A DNA stretch of 7,347 nt, taken from contig CALYSH010000069.1 of the NCBI GenBank assembly GCA_945485625.1, positions 1-7,347 on the forward strand, given 5' to 3'. This document shows, piece after piece, positions 1-6,725 of this stretch. The position numbers were made by a program, and so were the translations under genes. Each line of letters opens with the position of its first letter. Position 1 is the stretch's first letter. Source of the stretch: an uncultured Lachnospiraceae bacterium (GTDB taxonomy: Bacteria; Bacillota; Clostridia; Lachnospirales; Lachnospiraceae). The notes below the pieces were generated by a model. It ran no database searches, had not been told where the DNA came from, and saw nothing but the letters and a program-made list of their open reading frames with translations.

Positions 1-3
1 ATT

Positions 4-1458
4 TCAGACACTATCGTGGTGTATGGATAGCACGCGAAGCAGGAATTTCCACACCCGTTCCACAGAGGAAATACTGATCTTTTCATCTGTGGTGTGAATA
101 TCCAGTATATCCGGTCCCAGGGATACACATTCCAGGCTGGGAATCTTCCCTGCGAAGAACCCGCACTCTACTCCTGCATGAATGGCCTGCACCTGAGGAG
201 CCTTTCCAAACAGCTCCTCGTAAATCCTTACCAATTCCTCACGGAAGGGAGAATGCACCTGATATTTCCAGCCGGGGTAGTCACCGGAGGTTTCCACCTT
301 TGCCCCTGCCATGGCACAGATTGCCTTCAGCTTCGTCAACACAAATTCTTTTTCCGCATCCACAGAGCTTCGGATACAGAACCGGCAATGCATTGCACCC
401 TCCGACAAATGACATACCCCCATATTTAGGGATGTCTCCACCAGTCCCTTGGGCTCCTTTGCAAACGCACATACGCCGTTCGGTAGCGCCACCATCCACT
501 GCAGGCACTTTCCGGTATCCTCCATTGTCACCGCCTCTATGGCTTTCGTACTCTTTTCTACAGACAGTCTGCAGTCCGGTTCCTTCTCACCATATGCTTC
601 CCGGATACGATTCCACTGCAGGTCCAGCTCCTTCTCTGCCTCTTCAGAAAAAGTACCTGTGAACAGTATTTCCGCCTCACAACGCTTGGGAATTACATTA
701 TCCGCCTCCCCGCCTTCCATACGAACCAGACAGAAGGGAAGCCTCTGATACAGTGCATACAACAGTCTAGCCATCATCAGATTGGCGTTCCCCCGCTCCA
801 AGTGAATATCACAACCGGAGTGTCCGCCCCACAGTCCACTGATACAAAGCTTCACACTTTGTCCGCTTACGTTCCTTCGTTGTACCCGGAAACTACAGTC
901 CGCACGCATTCCCCCTGCACAGCTGCTAAGGAAGATACCTTCTTCCTCGGAATCCAGATTGAGCATCCGCCTTCCCTGTAACACGGAGCAGTCGATTCCC
1001 GCTGCCCCTTCCATACCGGTCTCCTCATCCACAGTAAATACCAGCTCCAGCGCAGGATGGGGAATGTCCTCCGAATCCAGAATTGCCAGTCCATAGGCCA
1101 ACGCGATGCCGTCGTCCCCGCCCAGACTGGTATCCCGGGCACAAACATAATCCCCTTCTACCTCCAGCTCCAAACCGTCCGCGGTCATGTCCTTCGTGGA
1201 TTCCGGTGTTTTTACCGCAACCATATCCATATGCCCCTGAATAATCAGAGTCGGTTCCTTCTCATACCCCTCCGTAGCAGGTTGAAACAGTATTACATTA
1301 TACAGATGATCCTGTACATATTTCAGCCTCCTCTGTTTTGCAAACTCCACCAGATAATTGCTGATGGCCTTCACATTTCCGGACCCATGGGGTATCTGAC
1401 AAAGCTCCTCAAAGAACGCAAACACCTTCTTCGGCTCTAAACCATCCAATTTACCCAT
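4..1458 (-). CDS. pepD: Aminoacyl-histidine dipeptidase (Xaa-His dipeptidase, M20 family)
   Basis: A 484-residue cytosolic zinc dipeptidase, close to the usual PepD length of about 485. It should hydrolyse Xaa-His and other unspecific dipeptides, feeding free amino acids into catabolism. The two-metal M20 site is visible by comparison with the family: GHMDMV at residues 75-80 (metal ligand H76, catalytic-support D78), LGGDDG at 112-117 (bridging D115), VDEETGM at 143-149 (general base E145, ligand E146), LNLDSEEEG at 166-174 (D169) and DIHTTDE at 453-459 (H455). The lid/dimerisation domain lies between, starting near GLWGGHSG (208-215). The protein has 18 cysteines, which fits an anaerobic cytosol. 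The ATG is preceded by AGGAG with an 8-base spacer, supporting this start. The gene is codirectional with the upstream acyl-CoA synthetase, but a 126-bp gap holding two inverted repeats separates them, so it may be transcribed on its own. Family assignment is secure; exact substrate preference is inferred. Confidence 0.95.
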   Translation of the reverse strand: MGKLDGLEPKKVFAFFEELCQIPHGSGNVKAISNYLVEFAKQRRLKYVQDHLYNVILFQPATEGYEKEPTLIIQGHMDMVAVKTPESTKDMTADGLELEVEGDYVCARDTSLGGDDGIALAYGLAILDSEDIPHPALELVFTVDEETGMEGAAGIDCSVLQGRRMLNLDSEEEGIFLSSCAGGMRADCSFRVQRRNVSGQSVKLCISGLWGGHSGCDIHLERGNANLMMARLLYALYQRLPFCLVRMEGGEADNVIPKRCEAEILFTGTFSEEAEKELDLQWNRIREAYGEKEPDCRLSVEKSTKAIEAVTMEDTGKCLQWMVALPNGVCAFAKEPKGLVETSLNMGVCHLSEGAMHCRFCIRSSVDAEKEFVLTKLKAICAMAGAKVETSGDYPGWKYQVHSPFREELVRIYEELFGKAPQVQAIHAGVECGFFAGKIPSLECVSLGPDILDIHTTDEKISISSVERVWKFLLRVLSIHHDSV

Positions 1459-1528
1459 ACCGTTCTCTCCTATCCTTTATAAGACTCTGCTAAACCATTC
1501 TATATCTAATCGCCCTTCCTTATGCTCC

Positions 1529-1559
1529 CCTTTCGGAATTGTGTACCTATTCCAAAAGG
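1529..1559. repeat. Imperfect 11-bp inverted repeat in the leader of pepD
   Basis: The arms are 1529-1539 and 1549-1559, with a 9-base centre. Pairing is CCTTT with AAAGG and GGAAT with ATTCC, interrupted by one C/A mismatch. It lies about 70 bp upstream of the pepD start codon. On the minus strand it is followed by GGGAGCATAAG, not by a run of T, so it is not an intrinsic terminator in that direction. It could be an operator or an mRNA hairpin; the sequence does not decide which. I found no convincing paired -35/-10 promoter for pepD in this gap, although AT-rich hexamers such as TATAAA occur near 1475-1482. Confidence 0.4.
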
Positions 1560-1576
1560 CGCTCATAACGCAGAAA

Positions 1577-1596
1577 GCGGAGTCTTATGACTCCAC
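1577..1596 (-). terminator. Compact hairpin on the stop codon of the acyl-CoA synthetase, possible terminator
   Basis: Read on the minus strand, GTGGAGTC pairs with GACTCCGC around the tetraloop ATAA, giving an 8-bp stem with one G-T wobble. The loop contains the TAA stop codon of the acyl-CoA synthetase (1585-1587). The stem is followed by TTTCTGCGTT, a poor U-tract, so termination would be partial at best. The alternatives are an mRNA 3' end stabiliser or chance. Confidence 0.45.
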
Positions 1597-3225
1597 TTCG
1601 TTCTGCATGGCAACCAGCTGCTCCACTCCGTATTTCTTTCTTAATGCAGGCTTCTCAATCTTGCCGGTGGCATTTCTGGGAACCTCTGCAAAAATAATCT
1701 TCTTCGGTCTCTTATATCTGGGAAGTCCCTTGCAGTACTCCTCGATTTCCTCCTCCGTACAGGTCATACCCTCTCTGATGGAGATAATCGCTCCGGTAAT
1801 CTCACCCAGGCGCTTATCCGGCAGACCGATTACCGCTACATCCATTACCTTATCATATGCATTTAAGAAGTTTTCTATCTGCACCGGATAAATATTTTCA
1901 CCGCCACTGATGATGACATCCTTCTTCCGGTCTACCAGGAAGATAAAGCCATCCTCGTCCTGCATGGCCATATCACCGGTGTAAAGCCACCCATCCTTTA
2001 AGGTTTCCGCAGTGGCCTTCGGGTCATTGTAATAACAGGTCATCACGCCGGGACCCTTCACACAAAGCTCGCCTACGTCGCCCTGCTTTACCTCTGCACC
2101 GTTTTCGTCCACAATCTTACATTTCCAACGATAACCGGGAACACCGATTGCACCGACCTTGTGGATATTCTCCACCCCTAAATGCACGCAGCCGGGGCCG
2201 GTGGACTCGGACAGACCATAATTGGTATCATACAAATGATTGGGGAAGTACTCCTTCCAATGCTTAATCAGGGACGGAGGAACGGGCTGCGCACCAATGT
2301 GCATCAGTCTCCACTGGCTCAGTTCATAATCCTCCACCTTCAAATCCCCACGATCCAGCTTATCCAGAATCTCCTGTGCCCAGGGAACCAAAAGCCACAC
2401 AATGGTACAATGCTCCTTGGAAATGGTATCCAGAATCAATTCCGGAGAAGTGCCCTTTAACAATACAGCCTTGCTGCCTGCACAAAGACTTCCCATCCAG
2501 TGGAACTTTGCACCGGTATGGTACAAAGGAGGGATACAAAGGAATACATCATCCCTTCCGGTCAAATGATGCTTCTGCTCCATCTGGGCTGCCTGCATCA
2601 GGCTCTCATGATTATGTAAAATAGCCTTGGGGAAGCCGGTGGTACCGGAAGAGAAATAAATCGCCGCATCATCCTCATCCTCCAGGCGTACCATAGGAGG
2701 CTGGCTGGAGCAATCCGCTACCAGCTCACGATAGCTTTCCGCAAAGGTCGGGCAACCGTCTCCCACATAAATCAACAGACGTCCTCTGCTTAGCTTCTCC
2801 TCAATGGACTCGATTCGGCCGATAAATTCCGGTCCGAAAATTAACACATGTACTTCCGCCAGATCAGCACAGTACTGAATTTCATCCGCCGCAAAGCGGA
2901 AATTAAAGGGGACCGCAATGGCTCCCGCCTTTAGAATACCAAAGTAAATGGGCAGCCACTCCAGGCAGTTGAACATCAGGATAGCAACCTTATCTCCTCT
3001 GTTGATGCCACGGGACAAAAGCATATTTGCCACACGGTTTGCCTTCTCATCAAATACACTCCAGGTAATCTCTCTACGATAAGGAGTGGTAGAGGTAGCC
3101 TGTACCAGATCGTACTCCTTCCAGGTGGCTTTTCTGGTATCCTGCATGGTAGGGTTTAGCTCAACCAGAGCCACTTCCTCCCCGTATAATTTATGATTTC
3201 TTTCCAATAAATCTGTAACCGGCAT
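1585..3225 (-). CDS. AMP-forming acyl-CoA synthetase (ANL superfamily, fatty/aryl acid CoA ligase)
   Basis: A 546-residue soluble ligase expected to activate a carboxylic acid with ATP to an acyl-adenylate and then to the CoA thioester. The ANL motifs occur in order: the phosphate-binding loop FSSGTTGFPK at 191-200, YGLSEST at 336-342, GWLYTGD at 412-418 with ribose-binding D418, the hinge region VDRKKD at 431-436 followed by GGENIYP, and the catalytic lysine K522 in NATGKIEK. The N-terminus has an extra segment of about 20 residues before the usual TW..FD..ANR motif. Its RKATWKEYD (31-39) resembles the true motif REITWSVFD (51-59), like a small internal duplication. The ATG follows AAGGAT at a normal distance. 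A promoter and a palindrome lie immediately upstream, so the gene has its own control. It runs divergently from the amidohydrolase. It is not closely related to the PaaK-type ligase at 5359-6660. The substrate (medium-chain, branched or aromatic acid) cannot be read from the sequence. Confidence 0.93.
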   Translation of the reverse strand: MPVTDLLERNHKLYGEEVALVELNPTMQDTRKATWKEYDLVQATSTTPYRREITWSVFDEKANRVANMLLSRGINRGDKVAILMFNCLEWLPIYFGILKAGAIAVPFNFRFAADEIQYCADLAEVHVLIFGPEFIGRIESIEEKLSRGRLLIYVGDGCPTFAESYRELVADCSSQPPMVRLEDEDDAAIYFSSGTTGFPKAILHNHESLMQAAQMEQKHHLTGRDDVFLCIPPLYHTGAKFHWMGSLCAGSKAVLLKGTSPELILDTISKEHCTIVWLLVPWAQEILDKLDRGDLKVEDYELSQWRLMHIGAQPVPPSLIKHWKEYFPNHLYDTNYGLSESTGPGCVHLGVENIHKVGAIGVPGYRWKCKIVDENGAEVKQGDVGELCVKGPGVMTCYYNDPKATAETLKDGWLYTGDMAMQDEDGFIFLVDRKKDVIISGGENIYPVQIENFLNAYDKVMDVAVIGLPDKRLGEITGAIISIREGMTCTEEEIEEYCKGLPRYKRPKKIIFAEVPRNATGKIEKPALRKKYGVEQLVAMQNEVES

Positions 3226-3256
3226 TTTTCTTATCCTTTATCACATTAATTTTTTA

Positions 3257-3284
3257 CACTTTAACAGTTTTATTCGTTAAAGTG
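3257..3284. promoter_or_regulatory. Perfect 9-bp inverted repeat, likely operator for the acyl-CoA synthetase
   Basis: CACTTTAAC (3257-3265) and GTTAAAGTG (3276-3284) are exact reverse complements around a 10-base AT-rich centre. The repeat lies 31-59 bp upstream of the acyl-CoA synthetase start codon and begins at about +1 of the transcript predicted from the promoter at 3292-3320. That is a classic site for a dimeric repressor to block initiation or early elongation. Two half-sites about 19 bp apart centre to centre would suit a dimer on successive turns of the helix. No regulator gene is present in the window, so the binding protein is unknown. It could also form an RNA stem-loop at the 5' end of the mRNA. 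Confidence 0.55.
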
Positions 3285-3291
3285 CATTTTC

Positions 3292-3320
3292 ACGATACCA
3301 CGATTTTACAGAAAAGTCAA
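3292..3320 (-). promoter_or_regulatory. Leftward promoter for the acyl-CoA synthetase
   Basis: On the minus strand, a -35 box TTGACT (3315-3320) and a -10 box TATCGT (3292-3297) are separated by 17 bp. The -10 is preceded by TGG, an extended -10 TGn element. The -35 matches consensus at 5 of 6 positions and the -10 at 4 of 6. Transcription would start near 3285 and give a leader of about 60 nt that begins with the 9-bp palindrome. Predicted from sequence only. Confidence 0.6.
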
Positions 3321-3345
3321 TGAATCCCACCGTAAGAATTCTTCC

Positions 3346-3374
3346 TTGACAGTGGATGAAAAAAGGAATATTCT
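3346..3374 (+). promoter_or_regulatory. Rightward promoter for the amidohydrolase
   Basis: A perfect -35 box TTGACA (3346-3351), a 17-bp spacer and a -10 box TATTCT (3369-3374, 4 of 6). Transcription would start near 3381 and leave an untranslated leader of about 145 nt before the ATG at 3526. It lies 25 bp from the -35 of the leftward promoter, so the two are back to back and could share control. Confidence 0.6.
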
Positions 3375-3431
3375 GATATGGCGGTTTCTTAATCATCGGA
3401 TATTTTGCGCAGAAATAGGCAGGCAATAAGG

Positions 3432-3460
3432 TCCGGGTAATGGAAAACTGCTATCCCGGA
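3432..3460 (+). other. GC-rich hairpin in the amidohydrolase leader
   Basis: TCCGGG (3432-3437) pairs with CCCGGA (3455-3460), and two more A-T pairs are possible inside with a single bulged T. The loop is about 13-17 nt. It sits in the middle of the long predicted 5' leader (about 3381-3525), roughly 65 nt before the start codon. There is no immediate U-run, so it is not a simple terminator. I do not recognise the leader as a known riboswitch class. Apart from this stem I see nothing else definite in the leader. Confidence 0.35.
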
Positions 3461-3525
3461 ATAAACATCAGTTTTTATGAAAGAAAACTTCTTTTTGGGA
3501 GATACTTTTATCAGGAGATAATGAT

Positions 3526-4380
3526 ATGGTAATCGATTTTCATACACACACTTTTCCGGACAGTATCTGTGAAAAGACAATTCAGAAACTAAGTATGCTC
3601 AGCGCTACCAGGGCATTTACCAACGGCTCCCTGACCGGTCTTTTGGAATCCATGAAAGCAGCCGGCATTGACTACAGTGTCACCCTTCCGGTCATGACCA
3701 ATCCGGGGCAGGTGGAAAAGGTAAACGCTTCCCTCATGGAGCAGCGCGAAGAACTGTTTGCCCGGGGCATCATCTGCTTCGGCGGAATGCATCCCGACTA
3801 TCCGGAACCCGCCAAAGAATTAAAGCGTTTGAAGGAAGCCGGCATCTTAGGCATCAAGCTTCACCCCGCCTATCAGAACGTGGACTTTGATGACATTCGC
3901 ATGCTTCGCATTATGGATGCCGCCAGTGAATTGGGACTGGTCATCATCACTCACGCAGGAATCGACATCGGTATTTCCAATCACAATTATGCTTCCACCG
4001 CCCATATTTTACGGGTTCTTAAGGAAGTAGCTCCCAAAAAGCTGGTTCTGGCTCATTACGGCAACTGGGCCTGCTGGGATGACGTGGAACGGGACCTGGC
4101 CGGTGCGGATGTATACTTTGACACTGCCTTTGCCATAGGCCCCATTACCCCTAATCCGGCTGCCGGACATGCCCCACTTCGCAGTGAGAACCTGGATGCC
4201 GAGCAGTTTCTCCGCATCGCCAGGAAGCATGGCACGGACAAAATCCTCTTTGCCACCGATTCCCCCTGGGAAGACCAGCGAAACTACCTGGAACGCATTC
4301 ATGCAATCCCCTTAACCGAAACAGAAAAAAAGCAGATTCTCGGCGAAAACGCCAAAAATCTGCTGTCTCTCAAATCATAA
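3526..4380 (+). CDS. TIM-barrel metal-dependent amidohydrolase (Amidohydrolase_2-like, COG2159 type)
   Basis: A 284-residue cytosolic hydrolase or decarboxylase-like protein of unknown substrate. The amidohydrolase metal site can be traced: HTH at residues 6-8 after the first strand, KLHP at 111-114 on a middle strand, ITHAG with H143, LAHYGN with H177, and ATDSPW with D245 after the last strand. The C-terminus ILGENAKNLL is the usual helix that closes these barrels. The length is normal for the short members of the family, and no signal peptide or membrane segment is present. The ATG has AGGAG at 3513-3517 with an 8-base spacer. An overlapping ATG at 3521 opens only a three-codon frame and is not the start. 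The gene is alone in its orientation, has its own promoter and a long leader, and converges on the Sel1 gene with one base between stop codons. The family includes enzymes acting on aromatic carboxylates, but a link to the nearby aromatic genes is only a guess. TatD-like DNases share the fold, but the motifs fit Amidohydrolase_2 better. Confidence 0.88.
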   Translation: MVIDFHTHTFPDSICEKTIQKLSMLSATRAFTNGSLTGLLESMKAAGIDYSVTLPVMTNPGQVEKVNASLMEQREELFARGIICFGGMHPDYPEPAKELKRLKEAGILGIKLHPAYQNVDFDDIRMLRIMDAASELGLVIITHAGIDIGISNHNYASTAHILRVLKEVAPKKLVLAHYGNWACWDDVERDLAGADVYFDTAFAIGPITPNPAAGHAPLRSENLDAEQFLRIARKHGTDKILFATDSPWEDQRNYLERIHAIPLTETEKKQILGENAKNLLSLKS

Positions 4381-4381
4381 A

Positions 4382-5278
4382 TCAAAAACCTGCGGCTTCC
4401 AGTGTACGGACCCAGACGGATGCATCCTCGTATCCGGCCTCCAATGCACTGCGAAGCCATTTTGCTGCCAAAGTGTAGCTCCCTTCCACACCCTCCGCAT
4501 TGTAATACATACATCCAATCCAGTACATTGCTTCCGGATTTCCTTGATTCGCCGCTCTCTCATACCACATGGCAGCCTTGGAGAAATCCTTCTCCAAATA
4601 CTCTCCCACATAGTAAAATTTAGCCATTGCTACCATGGCAGTCACATCTCCGCCATAGGCCGCATCCGACAAAAGGGATAGGGCTTCCTCCGTATTCTGC
4701 TCCACACCCTCACCGGTTAGATACAGATAGGATAATTCCTGCATGGCCAGGGCATCCTCGTCTGCTACAGCCTCCTTGTACCATTTCACCGCCTGTTCCG
4801 GATCCGCTTCTACGCCAATTCCCTGTCGGTAACACCGTCCCAGCATCTGTTTTGCAGTGGCATTTCCGGCCTCCGCGCCGCGCTTATACCAGGAAAAGGC
4901 TTTCGCCTCATCCACTGGAAGCGTACCATTCAAATACAGATTCCCCAAAAGGGTCATAATCTCCCCGGAATTCCCTGCTCCGGCATTCACTGCCTGTTCC
5001 AAGTAATCCACTGCCCTCGTAAGGTCCGCATCCACATTTTCCCCGGTATAATACAGATACCCAAGGGTTGCAAGGGCATCTCCGTCGCCCTTTTCCGCTT
5101 TCTTCTCCAGCTGTTCCAGCAAAGAGGGCTCAGCGGACGGCACCTCCGATTCCTGCAACGTGGGATTGATATCCACCACCGGTTTTGCGGAATCGCATCC
5201 TCCCAGCCCGATCATTAGCAGGATCATGGACAGAAGCCATAAAATATTCCGTTTTCTCATCTTTTTTCCTTTGTTCAT
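4382..5278 (-). CDS. Sel1-repeat (TPR-like) lipoprotein
   Basis: A 298-residue predicted surface lipoprotein. A basic N-terminus and hydrophobic helix (about residues 10-25) end in the lipobox LGGC with C28 as the lipidation site, followed by an acidic, Pro/Ser-rich linker to about residue 55. The rest is six Sel1 repeats of 33-37 residues, beginning near 67, 106, 139, 175, 211 and 247. Each has the pattern A..LG.LY..G..V..D...A..W...A...G, and a short helix closes the C-terminus. Such repeats form alpha-solenoids that bind other proteins; no enzymatic site is visible, and the partner is unknown. Two starts are possible. The ATG at 5278 has GAGG about 6 bases upstream, while the ATG at 5260 (residue 7) follows AAAGGA and gives a more typical signal peptide. 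It lies 80 bp downstream of paaK on the same strand, separated by a hairpin, so it may be read through from the aromatic operon or be independent. It converges tail to tail with the amidohydrolase. Confidence 0.9.
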   Translation of the reverse strand: MNKGKKMRKRNILWLLSMILLMIGLGGCDSAKPVVDINPTLQESEVPSAEPSLLEQLEKKAEKGDGDALATLGYLYYTGENVDADLTRAVDYLEQAVNAGAGNSGEIMTLLGNLYLNGTLPVDEAKAFSWYKRGAEAGNATAKQMLGRCYRQGIGVEADPEQAVKWYKEAVADEDALAMQELSYLYLTGEGVEQNTEEALSLLSDAAYGGDVTAMVAMAKFYYVGEYLEKDFSKAAMWYERAANQGNPEAMYWIGCMYYNAEGVEGSYTLAAKWLRSALEAGYEDASVWVRTLEAAGF

Positions 5279-5302
5279 GGTTTCCTCACACCACTTTCAT
5301 AA

Positions 5303-5335
5303 GGAAACCCGGTCATGCCAACCATGCCGGGTTCC
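5303..5335 (-). terminator. GC-rich hairpin after paaK, possible terminator or attenuator
   Basis: On the minus strand GGAACCCGG (5327-5335) pairs with CCGGGTTTCC (5303-5312), a stem of 9 bp including one G-T wobble, with a 14-nt loop that holds two CATG motifs. It lies 23 bases beyond the paaK stop codon and 24 bases before the Sel1 lipoprotein ATG. The downstream side reads GGGTTTCCTTATG, with only a weak U-stretch, so termination may be incomplete. It could lower expression of the lipoprotein relative to the ior-paaK genes. Confidence 0.5.
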
Positions 5336-5358
5336 GTTTCTTCCATGTTTCGATACTC

Positions 5359-6660
5359 TTATTTATAAAGATTTCTCTTATCTACGACACGTACTGCTTT
5401 CCCCTCGCTTCTGGTGATGGTCATGGGCTCAATCACCTTTACATCAACCTTGATACCCAGCATGGACTTCAGACCTGCCACAACACCTGCCTCACGCTTC
5501 TCTACCGGCACGTCGGATGCAGCCATCTCAGGAGTCATCTCCACCTGAACCTCGATGGTATCATTGTTGCCAATACGGTCTACAACAATCTGGTAGTTTG
5601 CCTCAAATCCCTGCTTCAAAAGAACAGCCTCGATCTGGGAAGGCCATACATTAACCCCCTTAACCACCATCATGTCATCGCTTCTACCCATAGGCTTATG
5701 CATACGGATATGAGTACGTCCGCAGGCACATGCCTCTCTGGTCAGGTAGCAGAGATCTCTGGTGCGGTAACGAAGAAGAGGGAATGCCTTCTTGGTGATA
5801 CAGGAGAATACCAGCTCACCAACCTCGCCCTCCGGAAGAACCTCCCCGGTCTTGGGATTGATGATTTCAGGTACAAAATGATCTTCACAAATATGCATAC
5901 CGGCCTGCGCCTCACACTCGTAGGAGACACCGGGACCGGAAATCTCTGTCAATCCATAGATATCATATGCCTTGATGCCAAGCGTTTCCTCAATATTATG
6001 TCTCATTTCCTCGGTCCAGGGCTCTGCGCCGAAGATACCCGCCTTTAACTTCAGTTTATCCTTCAATCCTCTGGCCTTAATGGACTCTCCCAGATTTGCT
6101 GCATAAGAAGGTGTACAGCAAAGAATGGTAGAACCAAGATCCTCCATGAACTGCAGCTGTCTCTCGGTATTACCGGAGGACATGGGAAGTGTCAAACATC
6201 CAACCTTATGAGATCCGCCGTTTAATCCGGGACCACCGGTGAACAGACCGTAACCATAGCATACATGAACCACATCCTCTTTGGTTCCGCCGGCTGCAAC
6301 AATTGCACGTGCACAGCACTCCTCCCAAATATCAATATCCGGCTGGGTATAGAATGCAACTACTCTTCTACCGGTGGTGCCGCTGGTAGACTGGATACGT
6401 ACACACTCGGAAAGAGGTACACCCAGCAGACCATAGGGGTACTGGTCTCTTAGGTCATCCTTCTCGATAAAAGGAAGCTTGCTCAAGTCGTTGATATCTT
6501 TGATATCCTCCGGCTTTACACCCGCAGCATCCATCTTGTCGTGATAAAACTTCACATTGTCGTACACGAATTTAACCTGCTCTACAAGTCTCTCGCTCTG
6601 CAATGCCTTTATCTGCGCAAGAGGCATTGTTTCAATTTCGGGTTGGAAATAATTCTTCAT
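5359..6660 (-). CDS. paaK: Phenylacetate-CoA ligase (AMP-forming, PaaK family)
   Basis: A 433-residue cytosolic ligase of normal PaaK length. It interconverts an aryl-acetate (phenylacetate, indole-acetate or hydroxyphenylacetate), ATP and CoA with the aryl-acetyl-CoA. Visible motifs are STSGTTGRR at 91-99 (phosphate loop), GAEPW at 211-215, YGLTEISGPG at 235-244, YRTRDL at 298-303, GRSDDMMVVKGVNVWPSQIE at 325-344 (start of the C-terminal domain) and the probable catalytic lysine K421 in RSEGKAVRV. CACGR at 311-315, with C249 and H256, could form the zinc-type site suggested for some relatives; this is inference. The ATG follows AGGAG (6668-6672) with a 7-base spacer. The gene follows iorB by 65 bp, a common pairing in anaerobes and archaea. 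In that setting the enzyme may activate aryl acids for reductive carboxylation or discharge aryl-acetyl-CoA made by IorAB. The direction cannot be told from sequence. Confidence 0.94.
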   Translation of the reverse strand: MKNYFQPEIETMPLAQIKALQSERLVEQVKFVYDNVKFYHDKMDAAGVKPEDIKDINDLSKLPFIEKDDLRDQYPYGLLGVPLSECVRIQSTSGTTGRRVVAFYTQPDIDIWEECCARAIVAAGGTKEDVVHVCYGYGLFTGGPGLNGGSHKVGCLTLPMSSGNTERQLQFMEDLGSTILCCTPSYAANLGESIKARGLKDKLKLKAGIFGAEPWTEEMRHNIEETLGIKAYDIYGLTEISGPGVSYECEAQAGMHICEDHFVPEIINPKTGEVLPEGEVGELVFSCITKKAFPLLRYRTRDLCYLTREACACGRTHIRMHKPMGRSDDMMVVKGVNVWPSQIEAVLLKQGFEANYQIVVDRIGNNDTIEVQVEMTPEMAASDVPVEKREAGVVAGLKSMLGIKVDVKVIEPMTITRSEGKAVRVVDKRNLYK

Positions 6661-6696
6661 AAATTTTCTCCTGTCTTGTAAAATTTATCTGAACAA

Positions 6697-6719
6697 CGGA
6701 TCCGCAATCCGGTTATCCG
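6697..6719. repeat. Three short CGGAT repeats in the iorB-paaK gap
   Basis: The minus strand carries CGGAT three times in 23 bp (plus-strand copies of ATCCG at 6700-6704, 6707-6711 and 6715-6719), spaced 7 and 8 bp apart. The first plus-strand copy lies inside the palindrome CGGATCCG (6697-6704). A weak 5-bp stem between the outer copies is possible. It may be chance or a small intercistronic mRNA structure; no function is claimed. Confidence 0.25.
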
Positions 6720-6725
6720 ATTCAT

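Noticed and set aside
1057..1440. 127-codon plus-strand open frame inside pepD
   Set aside because: It is antisense to conserved active-site regions of pepD, with no ribosome binding site or domain.
3480..3496. AAAGAA-AAC-TTCTTT stem followed by T residues as a terminator
   Set aside because: The stem has a single G-C pair at most, is too weak for an intrinsic terminator, and lies just before the gene it would block.
3477..3521. A 14-codon leader peptide ending at the amidohydrolase ribosome binding site
   Set aside because: The frame ATG...AGG AGA TAA exists and overlaps the AGGAG, but there is no ribosome binding site before it and no run of regulatory codons. It is probably chance.
4384..4405. 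Terminator for the Sel1 gene at its own 3' end
   Set aside because: Only a 5-bp stem with a wobble (AAGCC-GCA-GGTTT) followed by a short T-run can be drawn inside the last codons. Too weak to call.
5279..5358. Separate promoter for the Sel1 lipoprotein
   Set aside because: TTGGCA and TATGAA occur but are only 14 bp apart, and no properly spaced pair was found.
5185..6048. 287-codon open frame on the plus strand, antisense to paaK
   Set aside because: It overlaps the well-supported paaK and the start of the Sel1 gene, its composition is what reverse reading of those genes gives, and it shows no recognisable domain.
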